Notes under the pieces: model-generated
Told to the model about the DNA's origin: nothing
Databases searched by the model: none
Seen by the model: only the letters and a program-made list of their open reading frames with translations
In this document: positions 53,664-62,141 of the stretch, in pieces
Numbering within the stretch: the first letter of the stretch is position 1
How the letters are laid out: each line of letters starts with the position of its first letter
Made by a program: the position numbers and the translations under genes
Source of the DNA: Tropicimonas marinistellae
GTDB lineage: Bacteria > Pseudomonadota > Alphaproteobacteria > Rhodobacterales > Rhodobacteraceae
DNA length: 64,000 nt
Reading direction: 5' to 3'
Assembly (NCBI RefSeq): GCF_001509585.1
Contig: NZ_LNCI01000008.1
Location: 1 to 64,000, forward strand

Positions 53664-53692
53664 CATATACGCACTGGCAGAGCATTCCGCAA
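53664..53692 (-). promoter_or_regulatory. Sigma70-type promoter of the rimP-nusA-infB operon
   Basis: On the minus strand TTGCGG (53692-53687), a 17-base spacer and TATATG (53669-53664) form a good promoter. Transcription would start near 53657, giving a leader of roughly 87 bases before the rimP GTG. Confidence 0.65.
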
Positions 53693-53765
53693 GCCCTCGT
53701 CGCGGGAACTTGGCGGATATGGTGGTTTCGCTCTAGTCTGCCTGGGTTGGGCGCCGGAGGACTTC

Positions 53766-54971
53766 ATGGATCACTACATCAACGCAATCGCTATCTGCAT
53801 ACTGGCGTTCTGCTTCTTCTCGGCGCGTTTGGCCAGGGCTGGCGTCACAATGCCAATGGTGTTCCTCACGGTCGGCGTCGCAATCGGAGTTACGGGGCTC
53901 GATTTGGAACCGGGCGCGGCGACCACGTTTCACACGCTTGCCGAATTGACCTTGGCACTGCTGCTGTTTGCCGACGCGACGCTCCTCAACCGGGAGGCGA
54001 TGCGCGCAATCGGAAACTGGACCGCGCGCATGCTGCTGATCGGATTGCCGCTGGCTATCGCTTTCGGGAGCCTGGCAAACTGGATCCTGTTGCCGGATTG
54101 GCCGCTGTGGGAGATTTGCCTGCTAGCAGCACTCCTTGCACCGACCGACGCCGCACTCGGGCAATCCATCAAGTCGAATAACGCGATCCCGCAGAAACTC
54201 CGTGATACGCTGAACGCAGAAAGCGGCCTGAACGACGGGTTGGCACTGCCGTTTGTGATCTTCTTTGCCAGCCTCGCGGCTGGCGGACACGACGAGCCGG
54301 AAACGCGCCTAATAACAAGCGTCGTGGTGCAGATCGGGCTTGGCGGGCTGATCGGGTTGGCGGGCGGATGGATCGCGGGAAAACTGCGCGGGGCAGCCGA
54401 AACGCGCCAGTTGATGGATCACGCGTTGGAAGGCGTCGCCACGCTCGCACTTGTAGGCACGGTCTTTTTCAGCGCCGAGCATCTTGGCGGAAACTCCTTC
54501 GTGGCGGTTTTCGCGGCCGGATTTGCCTATGGCGTCACGGCCGGAGCCCCTGCGGGACATGCGCGGGAATTCATCGAGAGCGATGGCCAGTTCCTCGCGA
54601 TCATGAGTTTCTTCTTTATCGGCGCCATCTTTGTTCCTGCCGCACTCAGCATTCTCGACATCCGGCTGCTGACCGTCTTCGCCGTGTCGCTTCTCGTGGT
54701 GCGCCCGGTTGCAATCTGGGTGTCCCTCGCCGGTACAGACGCCACGCCAAACGAGCGCGTGTTCTTCGGTTGGTTCGGACCGCGCGGGCTGGCGACCGCG
54801 CTCTTCGCCGTTTTCGTCATCGTCGACTTTGGACAGTTGCAGAACGGCCAGGAAATCCTCGTCGCGGCAATTGCTTCCGTGCTTGTCTCTGCCTTTGCCC
54901 ATGGGATCACCGCCCGTTGGGCACCGGAGATCTTCAAGCTCGGAGATGTCGCGGCGAGTACCCGCGTGTAG
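53766..54971 (+). CDS. CPA1-type cation:proton antiporter
   Basis: This 401-aa membrane protein has about twelve hydrophobic segments. The core motif LLAALLAPTDAALGQSI holds the ion-binding Asp, NAESGLNDGLALPFV is the family's second signature, and WFGPRGLATALFAVFV is also conserved. It probably exchanges Na+ or K+ for H+. CCGGAGGACTTC precedes the ATG at 53766; the frame is open far upstream but that part overlaps rimP antisense. It may work with the Na+-pumping decarboxylase in sodium balance. Confidence 0.88.
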   Translation: MDHYINAIAICILAFCFFSARLARAGVTMPMVFLTVGVAIGVTGLDLEPGAATTFHTLAELTLALLLFADATLLNREAMRAIGNWTARMLLIGLPLAIAFGSLANWILLPDWPLWEICLLAALLAPTDAALGQSIKSNNAIPQKLRDTLNAESGLNDGLALPFVIFFASLAAGGHDEPETRLITSVVVQIGLGGLIGLAGGWIAGKLRGAAETRQLMDHALEGVATLALVGTVFFSAEHLGGNSFVAVFAAGFAYGVTAGAPAGHAREFIESDGQFLAIMSFFFIGAIFVPAALSILDIRLLTVFAVSLLVVRPVAIWVSLAGTDATPNERVFFGWFGPRGLATALFAVFVIVDFGQLQNGQEILVAAIASVLVSAFAHGITARWAPEIFKLGDVAASTRV

Positions 54972-55002
54972 CGTAGCAAGGCCAGGGTGCCGGCGATCTG
55001 GG

Positions 55003-55992
55003 CTAGAACCCCAGCCGCCCCGCGATCCGGCGAACCGAATCAGTCACTCTCACAAGTTCGGAGGTGATACCGGGCTCAGTCAGTGCGTGCCCGGCCATTC
55101 CCACCATGCGCAATTCACCGCGCGACCAGCGTTCGGTGAGCTTCCAAGCGGATGCCGGTGGGCAGATCATGTCGTACCGCCCCTGCACCACCGTGCCCGG
55201 GATGTGCGATATCAACGACATGTCCTCAAGAATGCGACCGTCGCGCTCCAACCAACCGAGATTCCGAAAGTAGTGGTTTTCCAGCCGCGCAAAGGCGCGG
55301 GCGTAGTCCGGCGGGCTGTCGGTTCCGGGGCCTTCGTGAGACATCGCCGCGAGTGCATTTTCCCAGGTTGCCCACGCCCGCGCAAATCGCACCTGCACCG
55401 AGCGGTCATTGCCGAAGAGGCGCCGCGCAAAACCTTCGATCACGTCGCCGCGCTCGCTCTCCGGCAGCAGGCCGGTGAAACGCTGCCACTGCTCGGGAAA
55501 AAACGCGCCTGCACCACCGCCGTAGAACCACGTCAACTCAGCCCGCGTCATCAGGAAAACGCCGCGCAGGATCAGGTAGGCCGCACGGTCGGGATGCGTC
55601 TGCGCGTAGATCAGAGCCAGCGTTGCGCCCCAACTGCCGCCGAACACGACCCAGCGGTCGATTCCGAGTTCCTCGCGGATCAGTTCCATATCCGCCACGA
55701 GGTGCCATGTCGTGTTCGCTTCCACGCTGGCATGGGGTCGCGACCGTCCGCAGCCTCGCTGATCGAAAAGCACGATACGATAGTCGTTCGGGTCGAAGAA
55801 CCGGCGCATCGCCGGGCTGCACCCACCGCCGGGACCGCCATGGAGCACGACGACCGGTAGCCCGTCGGGGTTGCCGCACTGTTCGACGTAGACCCTGTGG
55901 CCATCGCCGACGTCCAACACCCGCTGGTCAAACGGCGCCAGTGGCGGATAGAGAAAGTCCTGTGCGCTTTTGTGATCTGCGACCCTGTCCAT
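55003..55992 (-). CDS. pip: Prolyl iminopeptidase
   Basis: This 329-aa alpha/beta hydrolase removes N-terminal proline from peptides. HGGPGGGCSPAMRRFFDP is the oxyanion region and VFGGSWGATLALIYAQTHP contains the nucleophile Ser (GGSWG) typical of S33 Pip. DMICPPASAW and MAGHALTEP supply the Asp and His of the triad. The ATG at 55992 (MDRVADHKSAQ) is chosen; the frame extends to 56028. It is divergent from ubiG. Confidence 0.95.
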   Translation of the reverse strand: MDRVADHKSAQDFLYPPLAPFDQRVLDVGDGHRVYVEQCGNPDGLPVVVLHGGPGGGCSPAMRRFFDPNDYRIVLFDQRGCGRSRPHASVEANTTWHLVADMELIREELGIDRWVVFGGSWGATLALIYAQTHPDRAAYLILRGVFLMTRAELTWFYGGGAGAFFPEQWQRFTGLLPESERGDVIEGFARRLFGNDRSVQVRFARAWATWENALAAMSHEGPGTDSPPDYARAFARLENHYFRNLGWLERDGRILEDMSLISHIPGTVVQGRYDMICPPASAWKLTERWSRGELRMVGMAGHALTEPGITSELVRVTDSVRRIAGRLGF

Positions 55993-56060
55993 GAGAGAGC
56001 TATATAGCGGACGGTAGGACGGCGCCACGCCCTATCCGCGCCATGATGAAGGAGCTGCCG

Positions 56061-56807
56061 ATGACCCCGACCCAGACCACCGTCGACCCCGCCGAGGTTG
56101 CCAAGTTCGAGGCAATGGCGGCCGAGTGGTGGGATCCAACGGGTAAGTTCAAGCCCCTGCACATGCTCAACCCGACCCGTCTCGACTACATCACCCGCCA
56201 AATCGCGGCGGAATTCGACCGGGATCTGTCGGCCGACGCTCCTTTCGAAGGGTTGCGGCTCCTCGATATCGGATGCGGCGGCGGGCTTCTGAGCGAGCCC
56301 ATGGCACGGCTTGGTGCAACGGTTGTGGGCGCCGACGCCGCGCAGCGGAACATCCCTGTGGCGCAAATTCATGCGGAGCAGTCCGGACTCGAGATCGACT
56401 ACCGCTGTATCACTGCGGAAGAGCTCGCCGCGAACGGAGAGCAATTTGACGTGGTCCTGAACATGGAGGTGGTGGAACACGTCGCCGACCCTCTGGCCTA
56501 TCTGACCGCCTGCCAGCAACTGCTGAAGCCCGGCGGGCTGATGATCTGTTCGACCATCAACCGCAACGCAAAGAGCTTTGCGATGGCGATCATCGGAGCC
56601 GAATGGGTGATGCGGTGGCTGCCTAAGGGCACGCATGAATGGGCGAAATTCATCACACCGGACGAATTGAAGGATCTTTTCGTCAAGGCCGGCCTGACAC
56701 CCGAGGATGCCACCGGCTTCGTCTTCAACCCGGTAACATGGACGTGGTCGCTGTCGCCGACCGACCTGTCGGTGAACTACGTGACCGCTTCGACCAAACC
56801 CGCCTAG
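56061..56807 (+). CDS. ubiG: Ubiquinone biosynthesis O-methyltransferase UbiG
   Basis: This 248-aa enzyme performs both O-methylations of ubiquinone synthesis. Motif I for SAM is [43 protein letters not shown] is a UbiG hallmark, and [13 protein letters not shown] and [10 protein letters not shown] follow. AAGGAG at 56049-56054 sits 6 bases before the ATG at 56061, favouring it over the ATG at 56043. It is convergent with thpR. Confidence 0.96.
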   Translation: MTPTQTTVDPAEVAKFEAMAAEWWDPTGKFKPLHMLNPTRLDYITRQIAAEFDRDLSADAPFEGLRLLDIGCGGGLLSEPMARLGATVVGADAAQRNIPVAQIHAEQSGLEIDYRCITAEELAANGEQFDVVLNMEVVEHVADPLAYLTACQQLLKPGGLMICSTINRNAKSFAMAIIGAEWVMRWLPKGTHEWAKFITPDELKDLFVKAGLTPEDATGFVFNPVTWTWSLSPTDLSVNYVTASTKPA

Positions 56808-56823
56808 CGGCCCGGCACTAAGG

Positions 56824-57366
56824 TCAGGTCAACGGATAGCTTGCAAGTTCGGTATGCACCGCCGGGCCGCGCCCCAGGTCTGACCGGAAAAGCGTGAACG
56901 CCTCTACCTCGAAGGCCGGCGGCCGCAGGAGCGCGTGACTTTCGAGGAAGCGGCCCAGACGCGCCGCCTCGTCGCGGTTCGGCGGCCGGTTGATGCGCGC
57001 AAGCGTGATGTGAGGACGATACCGTTCGCGCGCAAGGACGATGCCAGCGGCTGCAACCTTGCCGCGCACCGTCGCGTGCAGTTCCATCAATGGGTCGCTC
57101 CGGCGCAGGGTCGCGGCGAGGATCTTTGGTTTGCGACCGCCAAAATGGTCCATTCCGTCGATCTGCAACGAGAAACGCGCCCCGGTGATCTCCGACAACC
57201 TTTCGTGAACCGCCACGACCTCACCATCGGAAAGCTCGTCGAGAAACGCCAGAGTGAGGTGCAGATTCTCCGGCGGTGCGGGGCGGCCCACCGGTGTCCC
57301 CTCGGCGATCGAAACGAGCGATTCGCGGATATGTTCAGGAACGGCGATTGCCACGAAACAGCGCAT
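56824..57366 (-). CDS. thpR: RNA 2',3'-cyclic phosphodiesterase (2H family)
   Basis: This 180-aa protein has the two HxT/S motifs of the 2H superfamily: NLHLTLAFLDE and RPHITLARI. They form the active site that opens 2',3'-cyclic phosphates, and such proteins can ligate tRNA halves in vitro. RCFVAIAVPEHIRESL is the usual N-terminus. It lies 17 bases after the MarR gene, at the end of the comF-to-thpR run. Confidence 0.92.
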   Translation of the reverse strand: MRCFVAIAVPEHIRESLVSIAEGTPVGRPAPPENLHLTLAFLDELSDGEVVAVHERLSEITGARFSLQIDGMDHFGGRKPKILAATLRRSDPLMELHATVRGKVAAAGIVLARERYRPHITLARINRPPNRDEAARLGRFLESHALLRPPAFEVEAFTLFRSDLGRGPAVHTELASYPLT

Positions 57367-57383
57367 CTTGACGTGCCGCGACC

Positions 57384-57824
57384 TCAGATCTCACCCAGGC
57401 GTTCCCGCAACTCGCGCAGAATCGGCAACGCCTGGCGGACTCGTTCCGGCCCGATCTCCTGCACGACGTCGCCGATAATTGGGGCAACGGCCGCAATCGC
57501 CGCTTCCCGCGCAGCGCGCCCCGACGGGCTGATGGAAACGAATTTCCGGCGCGCATCCTCCCAATCCGGGCGGATATGGACGTGGCCCGCCCACTCCAGC
57601 TTGTTCAGTGTGTTGGTCATTGCCCCGCGCGTGAGGTGAAAGGCCTGAGCGAGTTGCGCGGGCGTGCGCTCCTCGTTCAATCGCGCAAGATGGTTGAGGA
57701 CCGAGAACTGACTCAACTCCATTCCCTTGGGTAACGCCTTGGTCAAGCGGGTATGGGCGAGCTGGTCGATGGTGAATATCTCACTGAAAAGCGCCACCGC
57801 AAGGCTGTCGGTCTGTTGGCTCAT
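57384..57824 (-). CDS. MarR-family transcriptional regulator
   Basis: This 146-aa winged-helix protein has the MarR fold: QFSVLNHLARLNEERTPAQLAQAFHLTRGAMTNTLNKLE forms the DNA-binding helices and the wing (HVHIRPDWEDARRKFVSIS) follows. Its target is unknown, but the gene sits inside the grxC-nitrilase-MarR run and may control it in response to a small ligand. The start overlaps the stop of the nitrilase-family gene by one base. Confidence 0.88.
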   Translation of the reverse strand: MSQQTDSLAVALFSEIFTIDQLAHTRLTKALPKGMELSQFSVLNHLARLNEERTPAQLAQAFHLTRGAMTNTLNKLEWAGHVHIRPDWEDARRKFVSISPSGRAAREAAIAAVAPIIGDVVQEIGPERVRQALPILRELRERLGEI

Positions 57825-58654
57825 CAGGGCCCCCCGAATTCGCGGTCGTGGCGCAGAGAGGGGACACGTGCGCGCGCTTCCGCAACGGCCGCCATGTCCA
57901 GGTCAAGATATGTGATCCCCGGATCTTCCCCGCCATCGGCCAGCACTTCTCCCCATGGAGAGACCGCAAGGCTGTGCCCGTATGTCCGCCGCGCCCGGCC
58001 ACGCTGCGCCTGATGCGTGCCGCATTGCGCCGGTGCCAGCACGAAGGCGCCACACTCGATGGCCCGCGCCTGAAGCAGCGCACGCCAGTGCACAGCACCG
58101 GTGATGGGTGAAAAGGCAGAGGGAACTGTCAGGATCTGCGCACCGCCCTGCGCAAGACGCCGGTAGAGATGCGGAAAACGGATATCATAGCAGATCGACA
58201 TTCCGACGACGCCAAAGGGAGGATAGGCGCAGACCGCCTCGGCGCCCGGCCGGTACCCCGCCGATTCGCGATAGGTTTCGCTATCGGACACGTCCACGTC
58301 GAACATGTGGATCTTGTCATACCGTGCCACGACACCGCCGGTTGGATCGATCAGGAAGGATCTGTTTGCGAAACGCCCATCGTCATCGTCTGTGGCGAGC
58401 GCCAACGACCCGATCAGCAACCAGATACCGTGGCGTGCTGCCGTGTCGCGTAGCCCGTCGAGCGTGATGTCGTCCTCTTCGCTCCGCAGAACGTGGCGCT
58501 GCCAGGTTCGACTGGCCGACAAGCAATTCGTAACCTCCGGCGTTAAAACGAACCCGGCCCCGTCGGCGGCGGCGCGATCAATCATCGCCCGCGTAACCGG
58601 CAGGTTTTCCTCCGGCTCGTCGGTCACGTTGAGTTGCAGCAGGGCAGTTCGCAT
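57824..58654 (-). CDS. Carbon-nitrogen hydrolase of the nitrilase superfamily (Nit1/deaminated glutathione amidase-like)
   Basis: This 276-aa hydrolase has the Glu-Lys-Cys triad: Glu in GFVLTPEVTNCL, Lys in YDKIHMFDVDV and Cys in GMSICYDIRFPHLYR. The DKIHMFDVDV and Nit1-like length suggest deaminated glutathione amidase, a repair enzyme for a transamination side product. Its neighbour is a glutaredoxin 14 bases upstream, in keeping with a glutathione theme. Other omega-amidases of the family remain possible. Confidence 0.85.
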   Translation of the reverse strand: MRTALLQLNVTDEPEENLPVTRAMIDRAAADGAGFVLTPEVTNCLSASRTWQRHVLRSEEDDITLDGLRDTAARHGIWLLIGSLALATDDDDGRFANRSFLIDPTGGVVARYDKIHMFDVDVSDSETYRESAGYRPGAEAVCAYPPFGVVGMSICYDIRFPHLYRRLAQGGAQILTVPSAFSPITGAVHWRALLQARAIECGAFVLAPAQCGTHQAQRGRARRTYGHSLAVSPWGEVLADGGEDPGITYLDLDMAAVAEARARVPSLRHDREFGGP

Positions 58655-58668
58655 GACGTGGTCCGGGC

Positions 58669-58932
58669 TCAGGCAGCGGCGTTGAGAAGTGGGTCGAGCT
58701 TGCCCGCGCGCTCCAGCGCGTAGAGTTCGTCGCAGCCGCCAACATGGGTATCGCCAATGAAGATCTGCGGAACGGTATATCCACCGCGGGCACGCGCAGT
58801 CATCTCCTGCCGGCGCTCGGGCGCGGCGGCGACATCGATCTCGGTAAACGTCACGTCTTTGTTCGCCAACAGGCGCTTGGCCGAGTGGCAGTAACCGCAG
58901 AGCGGCGTCGTGTAGATTTCAACTGGTTGCAT
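58669..58932 (-). CDS. grxC: Glutaredoxin 3
   Basis: This 87-aa thiol-disulfide oxidoreductase has the thioredoxin fold with active site TPLCGYCHSAK; the more common dithiol form is CPYC. TVPQIFIGDTHVGGCDELYAL binds glutathione. It uses glutathione to reduce ribonucleotide reductase or mixed disulfides. The ATG at 58932 is chosen; the frame is open to 59046 in the gap. It lies between comF and the nitrilase-family gene. Confidence 0.93.
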   Translation of the reverse strand: MQPVEIYTTPLCGYCHSAKRLLANKDVTFTEIDVAAAPERRQEMTARARGGYTVPQIFIGDTHVGGCDELYALERAGKLDPLLNAAA

Positions 58933-58960
58933 GAAGATCTCCGGGAGTATCGGGCGGAGC

Positions 58961-59728
58961 CTACCCGTCCTTGACCACGCGCGCCAGTGCCAGAACGTCC
59001 ACGTCCGCTGCGCCGGCTGCAAGGCAGGCATCGGCACAGGCCGCAAGTGTCGCGCCGGAGGTCAGCACGTCGTCTATCAGGAGCACCTTGCAATCACGCA
59101 ACCGCTCTCTGTGCCGCGGGTGAACCGCAATCGCGCCATCCAGGTTCTGAAACCGCTGGTCCCGACCACGCCCTTCCTGCGTACCCGTGTGCCGCGTACG
59201 CCGTAATATGTCCGGACAGGCCTCCAGTTTCGTCTGCGCCGCCAGCGCCCGCGCAAGCAGAGCGGATTGATTGTATCGACGCCGAAAGAGGCGCCGCCAA
59301 TGGAGGGGAACCGGCACGATCAGGGTGCCCGGCGCGAGAAGATCGCGCCCGGCCCTGGCCATCCAGCGGGCGGCCGGACGCGCAAGCTCGGTCCGGTCGC
59401 CATGCTTGAAGCCGAGCACGAGCCGCCGCCCACTTCCACGGTAGATCATTGCAGCCCGCCCTCGCGACCACGGCCGGACAATGGAAAGGCAGTCGTCGCA
59501 AAGAACCCGACCGCCGGGATCCTCACCCGGCAACGGCGCGCCGCATGCGTCGCAGACCAGACCCGAAATGAAAAACGTGTCCCGCCAGCACGGACCGCAC
59601 AGACCATCTTCGGTGCCCAGTACCTCGTTGCAGGCAAGGCAATGGGGGGGATAGATTGTGCGAAGCGTTGCCTGCAGCGCCGCCCGCACAATCACACCTG
59701 CCTGCTTCTTCCTAACCTGCCCAACCAT
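58961..59728 (-). CDS. comF: ComF-family phosphoribosyltransferase-like protein
   Basis: This 255-aa protein has an N-terminal zinc-ribbon region (CLACNEVLG, CGPCW, CDACGAPLPG, CDDC) and a C-terminal type I PRTase fold with VLLIDDVLTSGATLAAC binding PRPP. ComF is needed for DNA uptake in competent bacteria; here natural competence is not otherwise evident. The ATG at 59728 overlaps the start of the divergent methyltransferase gene (CATG at 59726-59729), leaving no room for separate Shine-Dalgarno regions outside coding sequence. Confidence 0.88.
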   Translation of the reverse strand: MVGQVRKKQAGVIVRAALQATLRTIYPPHCLACNEVLGTEDGLCGPCWRDTFFISGLVCDACGAPLPGEDPGGRVLCDDCLSIVRPWSRGRAAMIYRGSGRRLVLGFKHGDRTELARPAARWMARAGRDLLAPGTLIVPVPLHWRRLFRRRYNQSALLARALAAQTKLEACPDILRRTRHTGTQEGRGRDQRFQNLDGAIAVHPRHRERLRDCKVLLIDDVLTSGATLAACADACLAAGAADVDVLALARVVKDG

Positions 59729-60587
59729 GACTCGACCCCGACTGACCGACCGAGCGGCGCTGAGCCGCGCTCGCACCCGCGCCCGGAAAACTCCGGGCGG
59801 AATGGCCGATTTCCTTCATCGGACGGCCGCCGACGAAATGCAGGAAAGACTGGAACTGGTTAACAGGAGCTTTACGAATGCGGTCGTGGTCTCCGGTTTC
59901 CCCGAGTTGTGGGCGGACCTGATGCCGCAGGCCCGACAGATCCCCGACACCGAAGTACTGGATCTGGAACCGGGCGCGCATGATCTTGTGGTTCACGCCC
60001 TTGCGCTCCACTGGGCCGATGACCCGGTGGGGCAGCTCGTTCAGGCGAGGCATGCGCTGAGGCCCGACGGATTTTTTCTGGGTTGCCTGTTTGGCGGAGA
60101 GACGCTGTCCGAGCTGCGCACGACCCTTGCAAAGGCAGAATCCGCCGAGATGGGCGGCCTGTCGCCGCGGGTCGCACCGATGGGCGAGATTCGCGACGTC
60201 GGCGCACTCATGCAACGCGCAGGCTTCGCGCTGCCGGTTGCAGATTCGGTTCCGCTGACCGCAACCTACGAAACAGCGTTTCACCTGATGCGCGACCTGC
60301 GTGCCATGGGCGAAACCAATGCACTGGCGGCACGCCATAGGGCACTCGCGCCGAGACGCCTGTTCCTGCATATGGCCGAGGACTACGCCGCCCGCTATCC
60401 GGTCGATGGCGCGCGCATCGCCGCGACATTCGAGCTCATTTTTCTTGCAGGCTGGGCGCCGGCCGCCTCACAGCCGCAACCATTGCGCCCGGGCTCGGCC
60501 GCCACGCGGCTGGCCGATGCTCTTGGAACCCAGGAAATTGGACCGGACGATGTTGGCACGCCGCCGTCACCGGATGGGTCCGATTGA
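59727..60587 (+). CDS. Class I SAM-dependent methyltransferase-like protein (BioC/NDUFAF5 type) lacking motif I
   Basis: This 286-aa protein has the family N-terminus (ADFLHRTAADEMQERLELVNRSF) and the post-I region DLVVHALALHWADDPVGQL, RPDGFFLGCLFGGETLSELR and GLSPRVAPMGEIRDVG. The Gly-rich SAM-binding motif I (LDxGCGxG) is missing: that region runs FPELWADLMPQARQIPD. It may be a non-enzymatic or altered member; NDUFAF5 itself is a complex I assembly factor that hydroxylates an Arg. A sulfatase-like role is not indicated. The ATG at 59727 overlaps the divergent comF start. hemH follows after 58 bases. Confidence 0.8.
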   Translation: MTRPRLTDRAALSRARTRARKTPGGMADFLHRTAADEMQERLELVNRSFTNAVVVSGFPELWADLMPQARQIPDTEVLDLEPGAHDLVVHALALHWADDPVGQLVQARHALRPDGFFLGCLFGGETLSELRTTLAKAESAEMGGLSPRVAPMGEIRDVGALMQRAGFALPVADSVPLTATYETAFHLMRDLRAMGETNALAARHRALAPRRLFLHMAEDYAARYPVDGARIAATFELIFLAGWAPAASQPQPLRPGSAATRLADALGTQEIGPDDVGTPPSPDGSD

Positions 60588-60645
60588 CGAATTGCCCACA
60601 CCTCTTATCTCGTCACGTAGAAGCCTATCTCAGCCAGGAAAAGAC

Positions 60646-61686
60646 ATGACCGACCATCTCCCCGCCGACCATCCCCCGGTGCAACCTGAGAAAATCGGTG
60701 TTCTTCTGGCGAATCTGGGGACACCGGACGATACGGACTATTGGTCTATGCGCCGGTACCTCAGCGAATTCCTGTCCGATCAGCGGGTCATCGACTACCC
60801 GAAGTGGAAATGGCAGCCCCTCCTGCAACTCATCATCCTTTCCAAACGGCCCTTCAGTTCCGGCGCGGCCTACAGGTCCATCTGGAACGAAGAAAAGAAC
60901 GAAAGCCCGATGATGACCATCACTCGAGACCAGACAGCGGGAATCGCGGCAGAGATGACCGCACGCTTCGGAGATCGGGTCGTGGTGGACTTCTGCATGC
61001 GCTACGGCAACCCCTCAACCAAATCGAAGGTTCGGTCGCTGATCGAACAGGGCTGCCGCCGTATCCTCTTCTTCCCGCTCTATCCGCAGTATGCCGGTGC
61101 AACTTCCGCTACGGCAAACGATCAGTTCTTCCGCGCGTTGATGGATGAGAAGTGGCAGCCGACGGTTCGCATCGTGCCACCCTATTTCGAAGAGCCCACC
61201 TACGTTGATGCGCTGGCGCAATCGGTCGAACGCGCCTACGGCGCCTTGGAGCAGAAACCCGATATGCTGGTTTGCTCCTATCATGGCCTGCCCCAGCGCT
61301 ACCTCATGGAAGGCGATCCATACCATTGTCAGTGCCAGAAGACGACGCGGCTGCTGAAGGAAAGGCTAGGCATATCGGATGAGGCGATTACCACCACGTT
61401 CCAGAGCCAGTTCGGTCCCGAGGAATGGCTCCGGCCGTACACGGTCGAACACGTTGCGGAACTGGCGCGCGCCGGAAAGAAACGAATTGCCGTGATCGCG
61501 CCTGCATTCTCGGCCGATTGCATCGAGACGCTTGAGGAGATCAACGAGGAAATCCGGGAGAGTTTCGAGGAGGCAGGCGGCGAAAGCTTCACCTACATCC
61601 CTTGCCTCAACGACGATGCTGCGCACGTGTCTGCGCTGAGCGATGTCATTGAGACCAACCTCAAGGGCTGGATCGAGCCTGCATGA
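60646..61686 (+). CDS. hemH: Ferrochelatase
   Basis: This 346-aa enzyme inserts Fe2+ into protoporphyrin IX, the last step of haem synthesis. IGVLLANLGTPDDTDYWSMR starts the fold; CMRYGNPSTKSKV, FPLYPQYAGATSATAND and SYHGLPQRYLMEGDPYHCQC contain the catalytic His and conserved residues, and APAFSADCIETLEEI closes the site. The ATG at 60646 matches family starts; AGGAAAAG lies 7 bases upstream. A bidirectional terminator follows. Confidence 0.96.
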   Translation: MTDHLPADHPPVQPEKIGVLLANLGTPDDTDYWSMRRYLSEFLSDQRVIDYPKWKWQPLLQLIILSKRPFSSGAAYRSIWNEEKNESPMMTITRDQTAGIAAEMTARFGDRVVVDFCMRYGNPSTKSKVRSLIEQGCRRILFFPLYPQYAGATSATANDQFFRALMDEKWQPTVRIVPPYFEEPTYVDALAQSVERAYGALEQKPDMLVCSYHGLPQRYLMEGDPYHCQCQKTTRLLKERLGISDEAITTTFQSQFGPEEWLRPYTVEHVAELARAGKKRIAVIAPAFSADCIETLEEINEEIRESFEEAGGESFTYIPCLNDDAAHVSALSDVIETNLKGWIEPA

Positions 61687-61765
61687 CGCGGGATCAAGAA
61701 AGCTCATTGGTGCCGTGACCGAAACGACGGGATCGTATCGTCCGGCGTCGACGTTTCAGAAATGA

Positions 61766-61795
61766 AAAAAGGCGGGTGTTGTGACCCGCCTTTTT
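61766..61795. terminator. Bidirectional rho-independent terminator
   Basis: AAAAAGGCGGGT (61766-61777) and ACCCGCCTTTTT (61784-61795) form a perfect 12-bp stem with a 6-base loop. A/T arms on both sides allow termination of hemH (+) and of the small exported protein gene (-). Confidence 0.92.
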
Positions 61796-61818
61796 CCAAA
61801 TTCTGATCGCGTATCGAA

Positions 61819-62001
61819 TCAGGAGCTGGCGGCAGCCGCACCGATCACGATGAAGATCAGAAGCGGAATCCACAGTCCGCCGCCGGACGTGCCGGTGTCT
61901 TCTTCGATGATGACCGGCTCGATGACCGGCTCTTCGTAGCCACCCGCGAAGGTGGCGGTCGCAGCCAGCGAAAGAGCAGCGGCGAGAGCAAGCTTCTTCA
62001 T
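61819..62001 (-). CDS. Small exported protein (60 aa)
   Basis: This 60-aa protein has a signal peptide (MKKLALAAALSLAATATFAG), a short acidic linker with the repeat EPVIEPVIIEE, and a C-terminal hydrophobic segment (GLWIPLLIFIVIGAAAASS). It may be held in the inner membrane with an acidic periplasmic loop. I recall similar hypotheticals beside hemH in Rhodobacterales. GGAGGT lies 6 bases before the ATG, which decides the start over the longer frame beginning at 62145. Confidence 0.78.
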   Translation of the reverse strand: MKKLALAAALSLAATATFAGGYEEPVIEPVIIEEDTGTSGGGLWIPLLIFIVIGAAAASS

Positions 62002-62141
62002 GTTAACCTCCAGTTTCCGCACGGACGCAATTAGTGAGGACGCCCGCGCCCCAAATAGTACCTCGTGATCAATTCCTTGCAGAGACTCTGGCATTTGGCA
62101 ATTGTTCACAGAGACGCCCCATCGCCGCCGCGTCAATGTCG

